Notes: generated by a model not told the origin, from the letters alone. A stretch of 64,000 nt of DNA from Canna indica (GCA_034359265.1 CP136891.1:63898001-63962000); one strand, 5' to 3'; positions 44,626 to 56,372 are shown, counted from the first letter of the stretch. A program made the numbers and translations.

Positions 44626-45415
44626 TGTAAGTTGAATGGCCACACTAGAGGCGGAGTGAATATTGTGTTAACTAAAACTTTAGCCTAAATTCAGTTTTAA
44701 CCGTTTCTTAATTATTTTAGGCAAATCACAATTTAATAGCAAGTGAAAGCAAGATAAATAACAAGTAATCAAACCCGCACAAGAGCAATGCTAACACAAT
44801 GAATTTATAGTGGTTCGGCCCAAATACTTACTCTACTACCTAAGCACCCCGCTTAGGATTTCAAACTCTAATTTACTAGATTAAGTGTATCCTATAGGAG
44901 AATTTATAAGCTAAGGCACCGACCCTCACAATCGAGGGTTACTCTCACACCCGAGAGTACCTCCATCACCTCTTCTTCTATGGACTACACAACTAACCCT
45001 AGCAAACTAAGTTTACACCGGTGGATTTAAGCCTCTACACCAAGGCTACCACCATACACACAAACCTAGCACCGTAGGTTTTTACAACTTGATATACAAT
45101 GAGAATAACAATAAAATACAAGTATAAATGGAGCAAAAAACACAATCAATATAATACTTAGCTCTAACACAAAATCCTAGCTTCCTCTTGATGCCTTTGA
45201 TGATGAAACACAAGGTTGAAGGCTCAATCAAGGAGGTAAAAGCTCAAATCTAAGGTTTGAGAGAAATGGCTCAAGAAATGCTCCAAATATTGTTAGAATG
45301 GCTCAATGAATAGTTGGGAGCCTTAGGAAAAGAGTTTTGAATGTATTTATAGAGTTGGTAATAGGGTATGTAAGAAATCAAGTTTAAGACCAACGTTAAA
45401 AACCTTATACCAACA
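44626..45415 (-). repeat. 5' LTR of the Copia element, internally deleted
   Basis: Colinear with 39848-41196 up to the TTTATAGAGTTGGTAATAGG region, then it jumps to AAGTTTAAGACCAACGTT. About 560 bp upstream of the TATA region is missing, so the promoter of this copy is damaged. Confidence 0.85.
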
Positions 45416-45887
45416 ATGATTTCAGAGCATCACTTCACCGCGCACAAAGGTTGACATGTAAACTACTTTTTTTTAATATGGAACATTTAAAAAAAAAATA
45501 AGAATATACAATGGAATATTTAATTGTAGACTTAGCTCGTTTAACCAAATATCACTTATGTTCCATGACAATTGGAGTAAATGTTAATTTGGGTAAATTA
45601 TACGGGACCCCCTTAGACTGTAGGGGATGTGGGCAAGATTCCTTGTGGTTTCAAAATTGCTAGAAACACCCATGAGCTTCAATAGTAGTGCGCAGAGGCT
45701 ACTCCGTTAGCCTTCCCATTAGTATATTAATGGTGGAAGACATGTGTGTGGAACCTAGACCTAGCAATTCGTGTCGAACCAAAGATATTGGGCTGGGTCG
45801 GCTCGAATCGAACAAAAATCGTGCGCGACCTGACCCGTTAGCACGATAATAAAAAAAATAAAATCATGCTATCAGCTCTGAATTGGG
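45416..45887. other. Spacer between Copia and Gypsy elements
   Basis: No gene seen. The right part (45760-45887) is rich in CGAATCGAACAAAAATCG-like words and resembles 62677-62830 on the far side of the Gypsy element, so both may belong to one older repeat. Confidence 0.4.
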
Positions 45888-46278
45888 TGTCACGCCCCAA
45901 CTCAGGGCCACCTGACCGACCGGGGTATACATTCCTATACCCCGCAGCCTAACCCATGCACATACCAACTTATAGAGATAACAGAAGAATAACAACTTTT
46001 ATCAATAGAAAATAACTAAAAGAGATTTTTATTTCAAAACCATCAAAGTTTTTAATAAATAGTTCAAGTGCGAAAATAAATAAACCAAAGAGTAACAGTT
46101 CTTTTAACAAATAAAATCTGAATAAAGCATGAATGTCCCCCAAAGGACTACAACTCCAAAACACTCAAACATAAGTGCATGACTAACTACCAAAACTTGA
46201 CTACGACCCCTAACTAGGACTGCTATGAGATCATTGTAGCTCCTCTGCCCTCCAGCTGCACCAAGTGCTCCAGCTCAC

Positions 46279-46346
46279 CTCACTGGTCAGGTTCTGCAAA
46301 ATAAAACAACGACAACGGGTGAGTTCAAAAGAACTCAGTGAGCGGA
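46279..46346 (-). other. Hairpin followed by T-rich tract and GCAG in Gypsy LTR
   Basis: Minus strand: GCTCACTGAGTTC, loop TTTT, GAACTCACCC, then a TTGT-rich tract ending TTTTGCAG, then AACCTGACCAGTGAGG. The same module occurs at 55849-55903, 62094-62153 (plus strand) and, weaker, at 32985-33033. Confidence 0.6.
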
Positions 46347-46463
46347 ACCACCAACCTCCAGCTGCACCAAGTGCTCCAACCATCTGCTTGAAGGCAGCCA
46401 ACACCCAAACGGTGAAGATCAACAGGTCTAAACCTACCATGCCCTAAGGCAACAACACATATT

Positions 46464-46732
46464 AGGATAATCGGGAAGACCCTCCGAACTTATCCTAGTA
46501 TAAAAAAACTCGGGAGCAATCGGGAAGGCCCTCCGAACTTGCTCCACAAGACGCGAAGGAACAATCAGGAATCGCCCATCCGAACTTGCCCCGTTAAGAT
46601 ATAACAGGAATAATCGGGAAAGCCCTCCGAACTTATTCCTTAAAATCACCTCGGGAATAATCGGGTAGGCCCTCCGAACTTATTCCACGATATCAAATTG
46701 GAACAACCGGGAAAGCCCGCCGAACTTATTCC
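46464..46732 (-). repeat. Tandem array of six hairpin units in LTR
   Basis: Six units of about 33 bp, spaced 45-55 bp apart, share the centre TCGGGAAGGCCCTCCGAAC flanked by complementary arms. The arms are GGATAA/TTATCC, GGAGCAA/TTGCTCC, an unpaired third unit, GGAATAA/TTATTCC twice, and GGAACAA/TTATTCC. In the other LTR the last unit pairs perfectly (GGAACAA/TTGTTCC). Arm sequences change together while the centre stays constant. Confidence 0.8.
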
Positions 46733-47981
46733 ACAGGTTGGGAATTAGCCATCCAACCTCCAGGGCCTAGCCCGCAATCCGGCTCCTCAACGAGCCTCTC
46801 CGCCATTTATAAAGATATGACACAACATGACCTAAGTCAAGTTTCACCTACGGTGTCTTAGGGGTATCCTTATTGGAAAGTGTCTCAACACTCCAATACC
46901 TAACCCCAACTCCTAGACTCGTAATGTCATAACCCGTTAGGTTTTATTTCATGCATAACTTTGTTCGTTGGTTCATAACAGATTATGTCGACCCCTTGCT
47001 CAATTTTAATTATGCAATTAAAATTTAGATCACAAAGATTAGGGTTTTGTTTTAGCTTACTGTTATCCCCGAAACTGATGTGTCTAACTCGAATCTAGTC
47101 TCTAAAGTGTGTCCTATATTTCCAAACTATGTTTTCTGGTCAAAACGATAGGTTACAAGAAATATACACACCACAATATGTAATTTAAAAATAACACAGA
47201 TTCATCATCTCAGTATGAAATTCGAGCAACATTAAGTTTTCATCATAGCATGAAAATAAATCCAAAATTAACAGAAATTTGATCCTTAATTATCATTAAA
47301 GAAGAATACTAATCTTAAGATAAATTTCTCAGATTTCATGCTTATTAAACAAGATTAACAAGTATCAACAACACCTTAATCAAGAAACAAGCATCATGAT
47401 CAAGAACCCTTCTTCTAGAACCTCCATGGCATCGATATCAAAGTTTCATGCTTAATTTTTATACCATGATTTCTATCCAAAAATCACAGATTTAAATCTA
47501 AGGCATGCAACCACAATTCAAGAACCTAATTAGGCAAGCAAATCAAGATATAAACTTCAAGATAACCAAGATATCTCACTTGGGCATTTCATCGAACACC
47601 TTGAGGGCACCCTTGCTTCACCCTTGGCCGAGCGCACTCCTAGGGTAAACCTGGGGTTGCCAAGCCACAAAGGGAGGATCTCGGGCCCTCCTCACCAAAT
47701 CAGCACAAGAACACGACGATCAAACCCACGATTCGGCGAAAAATCATAAGAAACAAGAAGATGCCCAAATTGGCTCAAGATCACGAGAAAATCTGGAAAA
47801 GGAGAGGTAAAACCACTCACTTGAATAGGGAGGATGATGAGAAGAGGAATCCCAAACAACGGCCCTCGAATCCAGCACCAAAAGATGGCGGCTCAAGTCA
47901 AGAAATGGGAAGAGGTGGCAACGGCTCCTCCTCAAGCCGCCGGCTTGAAGAGAGAGAAAGAGAGGGAAAGAGAGGGGCTGG

Positions 47982-49688
47982 TGTTGGCTTAAGGTTTTCA
48001 ACCTTAGTCTTAATCTCGGTTTTGATGATAACAAACATTGAACTAATATTTCTTTGAGAAATCTTTCAGGTTCCATATTGGTTAGCGCACGACGTCCTCG
48101 ATCAAAAATATCGAAGAAGTCGGGAAATCGGAAGGACGTTGGTCGACGCGCTCGAATTCGTCGGGAAGATAGAGTCTAGGTTTAGGGTGCCTAGATTATA
48201 TTGTAAAATCCTCATGACGATGCATAAGAACCCAAAAACCATCCCTGAATCCCAAAATATGAAAACTCAAAAATCGTCCTGAAATACCCTAGGGAGCTCC
48301 TTGGAGGGCCATATGACTTAGATAGTTTCCTAATATAAAAAATGGCAGTAATTGTTCCTTGGGTTAAAACTAGATAATGATGTATTTTTTAGGAATTTTT
48401 GGAAGCCTTTAGCCTACTCATTATTGACTTGAAAGATTAGAAAATTTTCGTTTTCCAAACATTTATACTAGACCCCAAGAACTAGATTTTGATTCTTAAG
48501 GATTTTGATTTTTTAGATATTTTTATTGAATCCAAATGGGGGTAATTCTCATATAACATTTATATTTTAAAGTTATTAACTTTCGACCAAATAGTGTTGA
48601 AAGTTGGTAGTAGCCAATTCGGTTGACCGGACGATCGACCGAAGATGGGTAAAAATTGGCAGAAGGCTACTTCGGTCGACCGGTCGATCGACCGACCGAG
48701 GCCAAAAATTGGTAGTAGCTTCGTTAGTCGATCGATCGGTCGATCGGATTGCAGATCACATATCGCAACTCATTCGGTCAACCCGTCGATCGACCGAACA
48801 ACGCGATTAAGGCCAGCGGTCGCTGGGCGGTCAATCGGTCGGTCGACCGACGATCGACCGGCGAGCGACCGAACGACGAAAATGGCTAGTTTTCCGCCCG
48901 TTGAGCTGCCCTTTTGTTAAGAGGTTATAAATACTCCTCTCCATCCTTCATTAAATCCTCTCAACAACGGATCCAAGCTTTCATTGAGTCATTCTTGATC
49001 ACTTTCAAAGCATTCCTTGAGTCATCCCTTTGACAACCCTAGTTTCCATGATACATCCTTGATCTTGCCTTCAACCTTTGAATGATTCATCATTGAGGCA
49101 TCAAGAGGAACTAGGACTTGTGTTTGGAGCTAAGTATTTGTTGTATTATTTATTTGCTCCATTACTTGTGTAGTTTTGCAATTTATTTCATTGTATTTGA
49201 GCGTGTAAGAAGACCTAGTGTTAGGTCTTGTGATAGAGTGGTATCCTTGGTGTAGAAGGAGTAAAACCACTTGTGCAAACATAGTTTATGAGGATTAGTT
49301 GAGTTGTCCCTTAGGGTTGAGGTGGAAGAGTGCTCTCGGTAAGAAGGCGGAGACTTCCGGGTGTGGAAGTGCCTTAGGTTGAGAGTGAGACTCTTCGGGT
49401 CAAAGTCCTCGTTGTAAGGGAAACAACATTAATCTAGTAAAACTAAGTTTGAAAATCTTAAGCGGGGTGCTTAGGTAGTGGAGTAGGCATTGGGGCCGAA
49501 TCACTATAAATCTCTGTGTTAGCATTGTATATTTGTTTGTACTTAATTGGTTTACTTTTGCTTCCGCATCTAGTCGATAAAATTGTGATTTGCCTAAATA
49601 ATTTAAGAAACATTTAAAATCGGAATTAGGCAACAAGTTTTAGATAACACACTATTCACCCCCCTCTAGTGTGCCATTTCTCCCAACA
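47982..49688 (+). mobile_element. Solo Copia LTR in the Gypsy 3' LTR, TSD G[CT]TGG
   Basis: It begins TGTTGGCTTAAGGTTTTCAA and ends CTCTAGTGTGCCATTTCTCC plus CAACA. The flanks are GCTGG (47977-47981) and GTTGG (49689-49693). The intact site is seen in the sister LTR as GAGGGGCTGGCTCGGCG near 57640. The TATA box TATAAATA is at 48926-48933. It is the same family as the gag-bearing element at 39848-45415. Confidence 0.92.
48610..48890 (+). promoter_or_regulatory. Palindrome array in Copia U3, upstream of TATA
   Basis: GGTCGACCGG, TCGATCGACCGA and GTCGATCGATCGGTCGATCG words occur in at least five clusters, in repeats of about 55-70 bp that also share AAAAATTGGCAG. The array ends about 40 bp before the TATA box. 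The solo LTR at 57956-59689 has the same array at about 58612-58895. A transcription-factor binding role is inferred from position and symmetry only. Confidence 0.6.
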
Positions 49689-50082
49689 GTTGGCTCGGCG
49701 GCTCCTCTGGGCTCGGCTCCAAAGAGAAGGAAGGAAGAGAGGAAGGAGAAGGGAAGGCCCGGCGGCTCCAAGGGTAAGGAGAGGGGTGGCTGGTTGGCTT
49801 GCGGCTCCTCTTCTTTAATTTGCTTGTGCGGCTCAATTGGGGAGCCACAAGCCAAGAGGAGGGGGTTTTATACTCCCTCCTCAACTCTAACTCCACTAAA
49901 CCCTTTATCAAACCTGCATCCGTCTTAAGCTGAATCTGAACCCTCTAACTTAATTAATCCTATTCTAATCCCATGCTAAATTTTACAAGCAACCAACGTA
50001 CACACATCCACATGCGGCATAATTAAACAATCATGCATACACCATATAGAATTAAATAAATTTATCTATGCAAGCAAAATTT

Positions 50083-51642
50083 CTATAACTCATATTCCTA
50101 CTGACCTTAACCAATGGAATATCCTTGGACCTCAATTTTTTGATCTGCCGGTCCAGCACCTCTACTGGTCGCTCCTCATATAAAACTGCTGAATCTATCT
50201 CCACTGCGGTAGGCTCAATCACATGAGACTCATCCCGAATGTACTTCTTCAGCATAGACACATGGAACACTGGATGCACTCGGTCCATACTAGTAGGTAA
50301 AGCCAATTCATAGGCCACAGCTCCCTTGCGCTTGAGAATAGGAAACGACCCAATGAACCTAGGGCTTAGATTTCCTTTCTTACCAAATCTCACCATCTCT
50401 TTCATACGGGACACCTTGAGGAACACCATGTCCCCCTCTGCAAACTCTACCTCCCTGGCATTTCCATCAACATACATCTTCTGGCGACTCTGGGTTGCCA
50501 ACAACCTTTCTTTGATTAGCTTCACCTTTTCTACTGCCTCCTTCACTAAGTCAGGTCCCATCATAAGGGAATCTCCTGCCTCAAATCAATCTACAGGCGA
50601 CCTACAACTCCGCCCATACAATGCCTCAAATGGGGTCATCCTGATGCTGTTGTGATAGCTATTATTGTAGACAAACTCAATCAGAGGTAAGTGCCTCTCC
50701 CAACTGTCCTCCAAATCTAGGACACATGCTCTCAACATATCCTCCAATGTTTGAATAGTCTGCTCTGACTAACCATCTGTCTAAATCGAACCTGAGTGCC
50801 CAATGCCTCCTAGAAAGACTGCCAAAATTGTGTTGTGAATTAAGTACCCCGATCTAAAATGATCATAACAGGGACACCATGGTAAATGACGATCCGATCC
50901 AAGAACAACCTCGCATACTATTCGGCTGAAAAGGTCATCCTGACTAGTATGAAATGTGACATCTTGGTTAAGCGATCCACCACTACCCAGATAGAATCAT
51001 TACCCTTCCCAGACTATGGCAACCCCGTCACAAAGTCCATGGTTATCTTCTCTCATTTCCACTCTAGTACTTCTAGGTTCTGGAGCAACCCTGCCGGCTT
51101 CAAATGCTCAGCCTTAACCTGCTGACACACCAAGCACTTAGATACGAACTCGTCCACCTCTCTTTTTATGTCTTTTCACCAATAATTCTGCCTTAGATCA
51201 CGGTACATCTTCGTGGCTCCTTGATGCATAGTATATGTGGATCAATAAGCCATCTCTAGTACCTGTCTGCGAACCTTGATCATATCTGGCACCACTATCT
51301 GGTTCTTAAACCTCGGGACGCCCTCCAAGTCAACACCGAACCCATTATCGGCATCTCCTCTTCTGGCCAGATCCTTAGCAAGTGCACAGAAAGCATCTTG
51401 CTCCTGCGCTACCCGTAGCATGTCAACCAACATGAACTGCACCCTCAAGTGAGCCACCAGAAGATGAAACTGACAAGACTGCCCCGCTATCCAAACATAT
51501 GGCCAAATTATAGGCCAACGACCTACTCCTGACTGCCAAATGCATCAGACTGCCCATAGACTTTCTGCTCAAAGCATCAACCACCACATTAGCATTCCCC
51601 GGATGGTACATGATCGTACAGTCATAGTCTTTCAAAAGCTTA
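50083..51642 (-). pseudogene. Gypsy pol: end of RNase H, integrase, start of chromodomain
   Basis: Right to left: LLKDYDCTIMYHPGNANVVV (end of RNase H), ADALSRKS-type linker, a decayed integrase with several stops (zinc-finger words CQQVKAEHLKPAGLL, core words MDFVTGLP and VVVDRLTKMSHF), then an open part (50564-50052) with RQKMYVDGNAREVEF, GDMVFLKVS, PRFIGSFPILKRKGAVAYEL and PVFHVSMLKKYI. The chromodomain starts YEERPVEVLDRQIKKLRSKD and is cut at the LTR joint. Integrase would insert the cDNA; here it cannot function. Confidence 0.85.
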
Positions 51643-52471
51643 GGGCCTGTTTGGTTAGCAAAATCAAGTCTATTTTCATGGTTTCGATTTCACTGAAACC
51701 AAAACTACTTACGAAAATGTGTTTGGTTCAGCGTTTTTATGAAACTGAATCGAAACCAGAATAAAAACGAAACCAGTTTTCTTAATAAAAATGAAAACAC
51801 CATAATATTATTTTCTGTGGTTTCGAGACAGTCAGTTTCGTTATCAAAATGCAGTGACAACTTTATAATTATAAATATTTTTTTATAAAATTAATTAATT
51901 TAAAAATAAATCAAACTATATCTAATTTTTAAAAATAGAAATAAAGATCATCATTTTCAACTCAAACTATTATCTTAAATTTACAAATTAATTAAACTAA
52001 TTTATATCCAATTGACTCATACCTAAATTTTAAATAACTCAATTTTCTTAAAGTTGATCTATTTATAATTTAATCAAAACTAATTTTAGACCATTGGACT
52101 TATTTTTTCTGAAATTTTATAATAACTATTAATTAACTTTTATATCTAATTGAACAAAAAAATCTTAAATTACCAATAACTTAATTAATTAAATCATATA
52201 AATATTTTATAGCAATATTAGCAAACATTGAATTTTGTAAACTAACTAAATATTTAATTACCAGTAAAAATGTTTAAGAAAAATTAATATTATTTTTTAT
52301 AACAAAATAAATATTCACTGGTTTCAACCAACTAAAACTGATGTTGTTTTCATTAACCAAACGCGTTTTCAGAAAACAGAAAACTAGAAACCAAAATCAA
52401 GTTTTCGAAATAAAGTTTTCAGTTTCACTGAAACCAAACCAGAAAATAGTTCTCGCTAACCAAACAACACC
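51643..52471. mobile_element. 829-bp MITE, inverted copy of the ACLA intron 3 element
   Basis: It begins GGGCCTGTTTGGTTAGC and ends GCTAACCAAACAACACC. The body is colinear in inverse orientation with 913-1738. It lies in the Gypsy RNase H coding region, where about 100 codons are missing between ...GVKPEIEKMT and LLKDYDC, so insertion or a later event also deleted DNA. Confidence 0.8.
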
Positions 52472-52477
52472 TAAGTC

Positions 52478-53544
52478 ATCTTCTCTATCTCAGGTTTAAC
52501 TCCCGAGCCCGAGGGTACTGCTAGAATCGGTGCCGACGTCAAGCGATCCTTGAGCTTCAGAAAGCTCTCATCACACTTACTGTCCCATTTGAACTTGACC
52601 TTTTTCTGAGTAGGGGGTCAACGGTGCTGCAATCTTGGAGAAATTCTCCACAAATTTTCTGTAATAGCTTGCCAACCCCAGGAAACTACGGATCTCAGTG
52701 TTATTAGTCGGTCTCTTTTAATTCTGGATCGCTTCTATCTTCACGGGGTCCACCTTTAACCCTTCCTTGGACACCACATGGCCAAGAAATTCCACAGTCT
52801 CCAGCCAGAACTCGTACTTGGAGAATTTAGCATACAAGCGGTGCTCTCGAAGAGTCTCTAGAACCATCTGCAAGTGCTCAGCATGCTCCTCCTTACTCCT
52901 AGAATATATCAAGATATCATCAATGAACACTATCACAAACCTATCCAAGTATTCTCTGAACACTCTGTTCATTAGGTCCATAAATGTTGTAGGTGCATTA
53001 GTCAGCCCGAAGGACATCAGAAGGAACTCAAAGTGCCCAAACCTCGACCCGAAAGCAGTCTTGGGGATGTCATTGTCCCGGATCCTCAACTGATGGCACC
53101 CTAATCGCAGGTTAATATTAGAAAACCACTGAGCTTCCTGAAGCTAATCAAATAAATTATCAATCCTGGGCAACGGGACTGATTCTTCACTGTTACTTTG
53201 TTAAGCTACCGGTAATCAATGCACATCCGCAAGGACCCATCTTTCTTTTTCACAAAGAGCACTGGAGCACCCAAAGGTGAAACACTTGGGCGAATGAAGC
53301 CCAACTCAAGCAGCTCCTGCAACTGGGACTTCAACTCTCTCAATTCAGTTGGTGTCATCCGATACGGTGGAATGGAGATCGGCTTCACCCCAAGCTGTAA
53401 ATTAATACATAACTCAATCTCCCTCTCTGGAGGCAACCCTGACAACTCATCCGGAAATACACCAGAGAACATGCACACCATGGGCGTCCCCTCGATGTCC
53501 CTATCAGCACCTCCGCCTTCCTCTACTATAGACACAAAGGCCAA
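52478..53544 (-). pseudogene. Gypsy pol: reverse transcriptase
   Basis: The first part (53544-53206) reads [40 protein letters not shown] and [20 protein letters not shown]. After a broken stretch of about 115 bp the second part (53089-52718) reads [35 protein letters not shown] and [19 protein letters not shown]. The catalytic FIDD box is intact. The region down to 52478 encodes KCDESFLKLKDRLTSAP, the start of RNase H, in other frames. Confidence 0.9.
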
Positions 53545-55237
53545 GAAGGACTAACAACCATCCAGAAGTACTTCTGAGCCTTGAGAGCTAAAATCGACAC
53601 CAACGAATCTCCCCTTCCCTCACCCTCGAAGGTAAACTGGGGCAATCCGGGCTTACTGAAGGTTACAGTCTTAGCCTTGCAATCCATTGAGGCAAAATGG
53701 TCCACCAACCAGTCCATGCCCAAAATTACATCGAGCTCTAATATCGACAGGAGTGTCAATTCGGCTATCAGCACAAGCCCACAAATGACAACCTCGCAGC
53801 CCTGAAAGACTATCTTTGCCATCACAGAAATGCCCGTAGGCATAGACAACACAAGAGGCAAATCAAGCACAGAAGGTTTCCCTGATAACTTAGCAGCAAA
53901 CCAGGCAGACACAAAAGAGTGTGTAGCACCCAGATCGAGCAAGACATATGCAATAGCAGAACCAACAACAAGGTTACCTGATACTACTACCCTGGATACC
54001 TCAGCGCCCTCTTGGTTCATAGCAAACACCCATGCAGTGGGCCTCTCCGAACCACCAGCTCGCTGGCCTCCTCCCTGAGTCTGACCCCTCTGAGTTACGG
54101 AACCCATTGACATTGGTGCCTTTCCTCTGGTCTGATTAGGCTGCTGACTGCCCTTGCCAAGACAATCCTTTTTGTAATACCCAGTCTGCCCACAACTAAA
54201 ACATATCTCTAACCATCCCCAGCAAGCTCCCTTGTGCTTCTTGTGACATCGGTTACACTGCTGCAACCCAAGTCTCCACTGCGAACCTCCAGATGATGCC
54301 CCTGATCCTGAACCCATGTGGCATCTGAAACTGTTATGACCTCTGCCCTGTGATGGATCTGCTAACCTGAAAGTCTCCTCTGAGTGAGCTGGCCGACCCC
54401 CTAAAGGCTGGGGCAAAAACTTTTTCTTCTGGGGACCATCATGCCTATCTGTCGGTACCAGTGCCTCCTTTCGGAGCGCCTCATCTACAACCCGAGCAAA
54501 TGAAGTATCCTCTGTTTAATGGATTAATTTGGCGATCTGTGGCCTCAACCCCTCAACAAACCTCTTGACCCTAGCAGTCTTTGTGGCTATCAAGGTAGGA
54601 TGGTACTTCGAAAGCCGAGTGAACTCCATCTCACAATCTGTCACCGACATACTGCCCGTTTGACGCAATAACTTGAAATCTTTCACCTACTTGTCCCGGA
54701 CGCTCATCGGCAGGTACTTCTCCACTATAGTAGCTCTAAACTCCTCCTAGGTAGGGGGTGGTGCATCTTTTGCTCTGCGGTTCCTCCAGGTGTGAAGCCA
54801 ATCCTTGGTTGGACCTCTCAGTTGTAACCCGATCAGTCGAGCGATCATCTCAGAAGAACAACCAAGCTCCCTGTACAACTTATAGCAATCTCCTAGGAAA
54901 CTGGTGACCTCCACCTGCTGATCTATCCATGTATGCTCCGGTGGCTTAAATGTAACAAAATCTACATATGAAGGTGCTCTGTGGGCTCTGACCACCGGTG
55001 CTACTGGCTGGACCACCTCTGGTGCTGTGGGTGTTGTCGGTACTAGTTGTGGCTACTGCATCAGCTCCTGCTCCCTGCGGAGCGCCTCAATCAGCTCAGC
55101 CACCTGGGCCTGCAACTGAATAACCATAGGATCCTGTCCACATCCTCTCGGACCTGCTGTGGTCTCCCATGATCCTGGCCTCGGCGCTCAGTAGAGTTAT
55201 TGTCACAACCGCTCCTTGCGGTATTAAAGGCCTCCAT
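53526..55237 (-). pseudogene. Gypsy gag and protease
   Basis: The start is the ATG at 55237 (MEAFNTARSGCDNNST). Gag follows with stops: FKPPEHTWIDQQVEVTSFLG, LQLRGPTKDWLHTWRNRRAK, MEFTRLSKYHPTLIATK. A zinc knuckle CFSCGQTGYYKKDC has Tyr where His is expected. The protease part contains YVLLDLGATHSFVS, so the active-site triad is Asp-Leu-Gly rather than Asp-Ser/Thr-Gly, and VILGMDWLVDHFASMDC, typical of Tekay-type Gypsy. The longest open part is 296 residues (54416-53526). Confidence 0.88.
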
Positions 55238-55427
55238 CGATCTAGAATCACTAGAAAGAAATATCAAAATTAGATAATTTTTTTCACCCTAAGTCGTTAA
55301 GTAATTAAACCATAAGTCGCCCTGAAGTGCAGACTTAGCCCATTGATCTCATAACATACCCCTACCGTATACTGACACACTAGCAATACCCTATACGGTG
55401 ACAACTCTATGTCGTAGTCAGACTGAA

Positions 55428-55445
55428 CCACATGCTCTGGTACCA
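55428..55445 (-). promoter_or_regulatory. Gypsy primer-binding site
   Basis: On the minus strand TGGTACCAGAGCATGTGG lies 3 nt after the 5' LTR. It matches the initiator Met-tRNA primer site with one change. The leader to the gag start (55238-55427) is non-coding. Confidence 0.85.
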
Positions 55446-56103
55446 CATTTTCACGTCCCAACTCAGGGTCACGTGACCGCCCGGGGTATACGTGCCTATA
55501 CCCCGCAGCTTAACCCATGCACATGCCAACTCATAAAGATAACAAAAGAATAACAACTTTTATCAATAGAAAAGAACTAAAATAGATTTTTATTTCAAAA
55601 ACATCAAAGTTTTCAATAAATAGTTCAAGTGCGGAAATAAACGAACCAAAGAGTAACAATTCTTTTAAAAAATAAAATATGAATAAAGCGTGAATGTCCC
55701 CCAAGGGACTACAACTTCAAAATACTGAAACATAAGTGCATGACTAACTACCAAAACTCGACTACGACCCCTAACTAGGATGCCATGAGATCAATATAGC
55801 TCCTTTGCTCTCTAACCGCGCCAAGTGCTCCAACCCACCTCACTGGTCAGGCTCTGCAAAACAAACAACAACAATGGGTGAGTTCAAAAGAACTCAGTGA
55901 GCGAAACCACCAACCCCCCCACAAGAACAACAATTATAAATAGAATGCATAAAGCAAAACTCCTGACTCAAGCAGGAAAATATCACAAGGGAGTGACCAG
56001 CTAACAAGCCATCTGGCCACCACTTGCCCGAAGGCAGCCAACACCCAAATGGTGAAGAGCAACAGGCCTAAGCCTACTATGCCCTAAGGCAACAACACAT
56101 ACT

Positions 56104-56372
56104 AGGATAATCGAGAAGACCCTTAGAACTTATCCTAATATAAAAAAACTCGGGAGTAATCGGGAAGGTCCTCTGAACCTGCTCCACAAGACGCGAAGGA
56201 ACAATCGAGAATTGTCCGTTCGAACTTGCCCCTTTAAGATATAAAAGGAATAATCGGGAAAGCCCTCCAAACTTATTCCTTAAAAACACCTCGGGAATAA
56301 TCGGGTAGGCCCTCCGAACTTATTCCACGAGGTCAAACTGGAACAATCGGGAAAGCCCTTCGAACTTGTTCC
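56104..56372 (-). repeat. Hairpin array, second LTR copy
   Basis: The same six units as 46464-46732. Stems GGATAA/TTATCC, GGAATAA/TTATTCC (twice) and GGAACAA/TTGTTCC are intact. Unit 2 has decayed (GGAGTAA/CTGCTCC). Confidence 0.8.

Larger units (their letters stand above)
39848..45415 (-). mobile_element. Copia (SIRE-like) element with gag but no pol
   Basis: Left LTR 39848-41196 and right LTR 44626-45415 are related. Both start TGTAA[CG]TTGAATG[AG]CCACAC on the plus strand and end with GGCTAACA or ATACCAACA. In minus orientation the 5' LTR is on the right and has lost about 560 bp of its U3. A primer-binding site (44606-44623) and a polypurine tract (41204-41214) are in the proper places. 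The interior holds only decayed gag, with about 2 kb of non-coding DNA where pol is expected. The flanks carry no matching 5-bp repeat. Confidence 0.88.
45888..50101 (-). repeat. 3' LTR of the Tekay-like element, truncated, hosting a solo LTR
   Basis: It reads TGTCACGCCCCAACTCAGGG on the left. Its right end stops at CATATTCCTACT and joins directly to pol. The other LTR continues for another 120 bp to ATTACA, so this LTR has lost its first 120 bp, with the polypurine tract and the end of the chromodomain. Confidence 0.85.

Noticed and set aside
45600..45887. Possible TIR pair with 62700-63160 around the Gypsy element
   Set aside because: Only short GC-rich words are shared; no extended inverted match could be traced.
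46464..46732. CRISPR-like spaced repeat array
   Set aside because: Eukaryotic LTR context, variable repeats with paired arms, and spacers that are not unique inserts.
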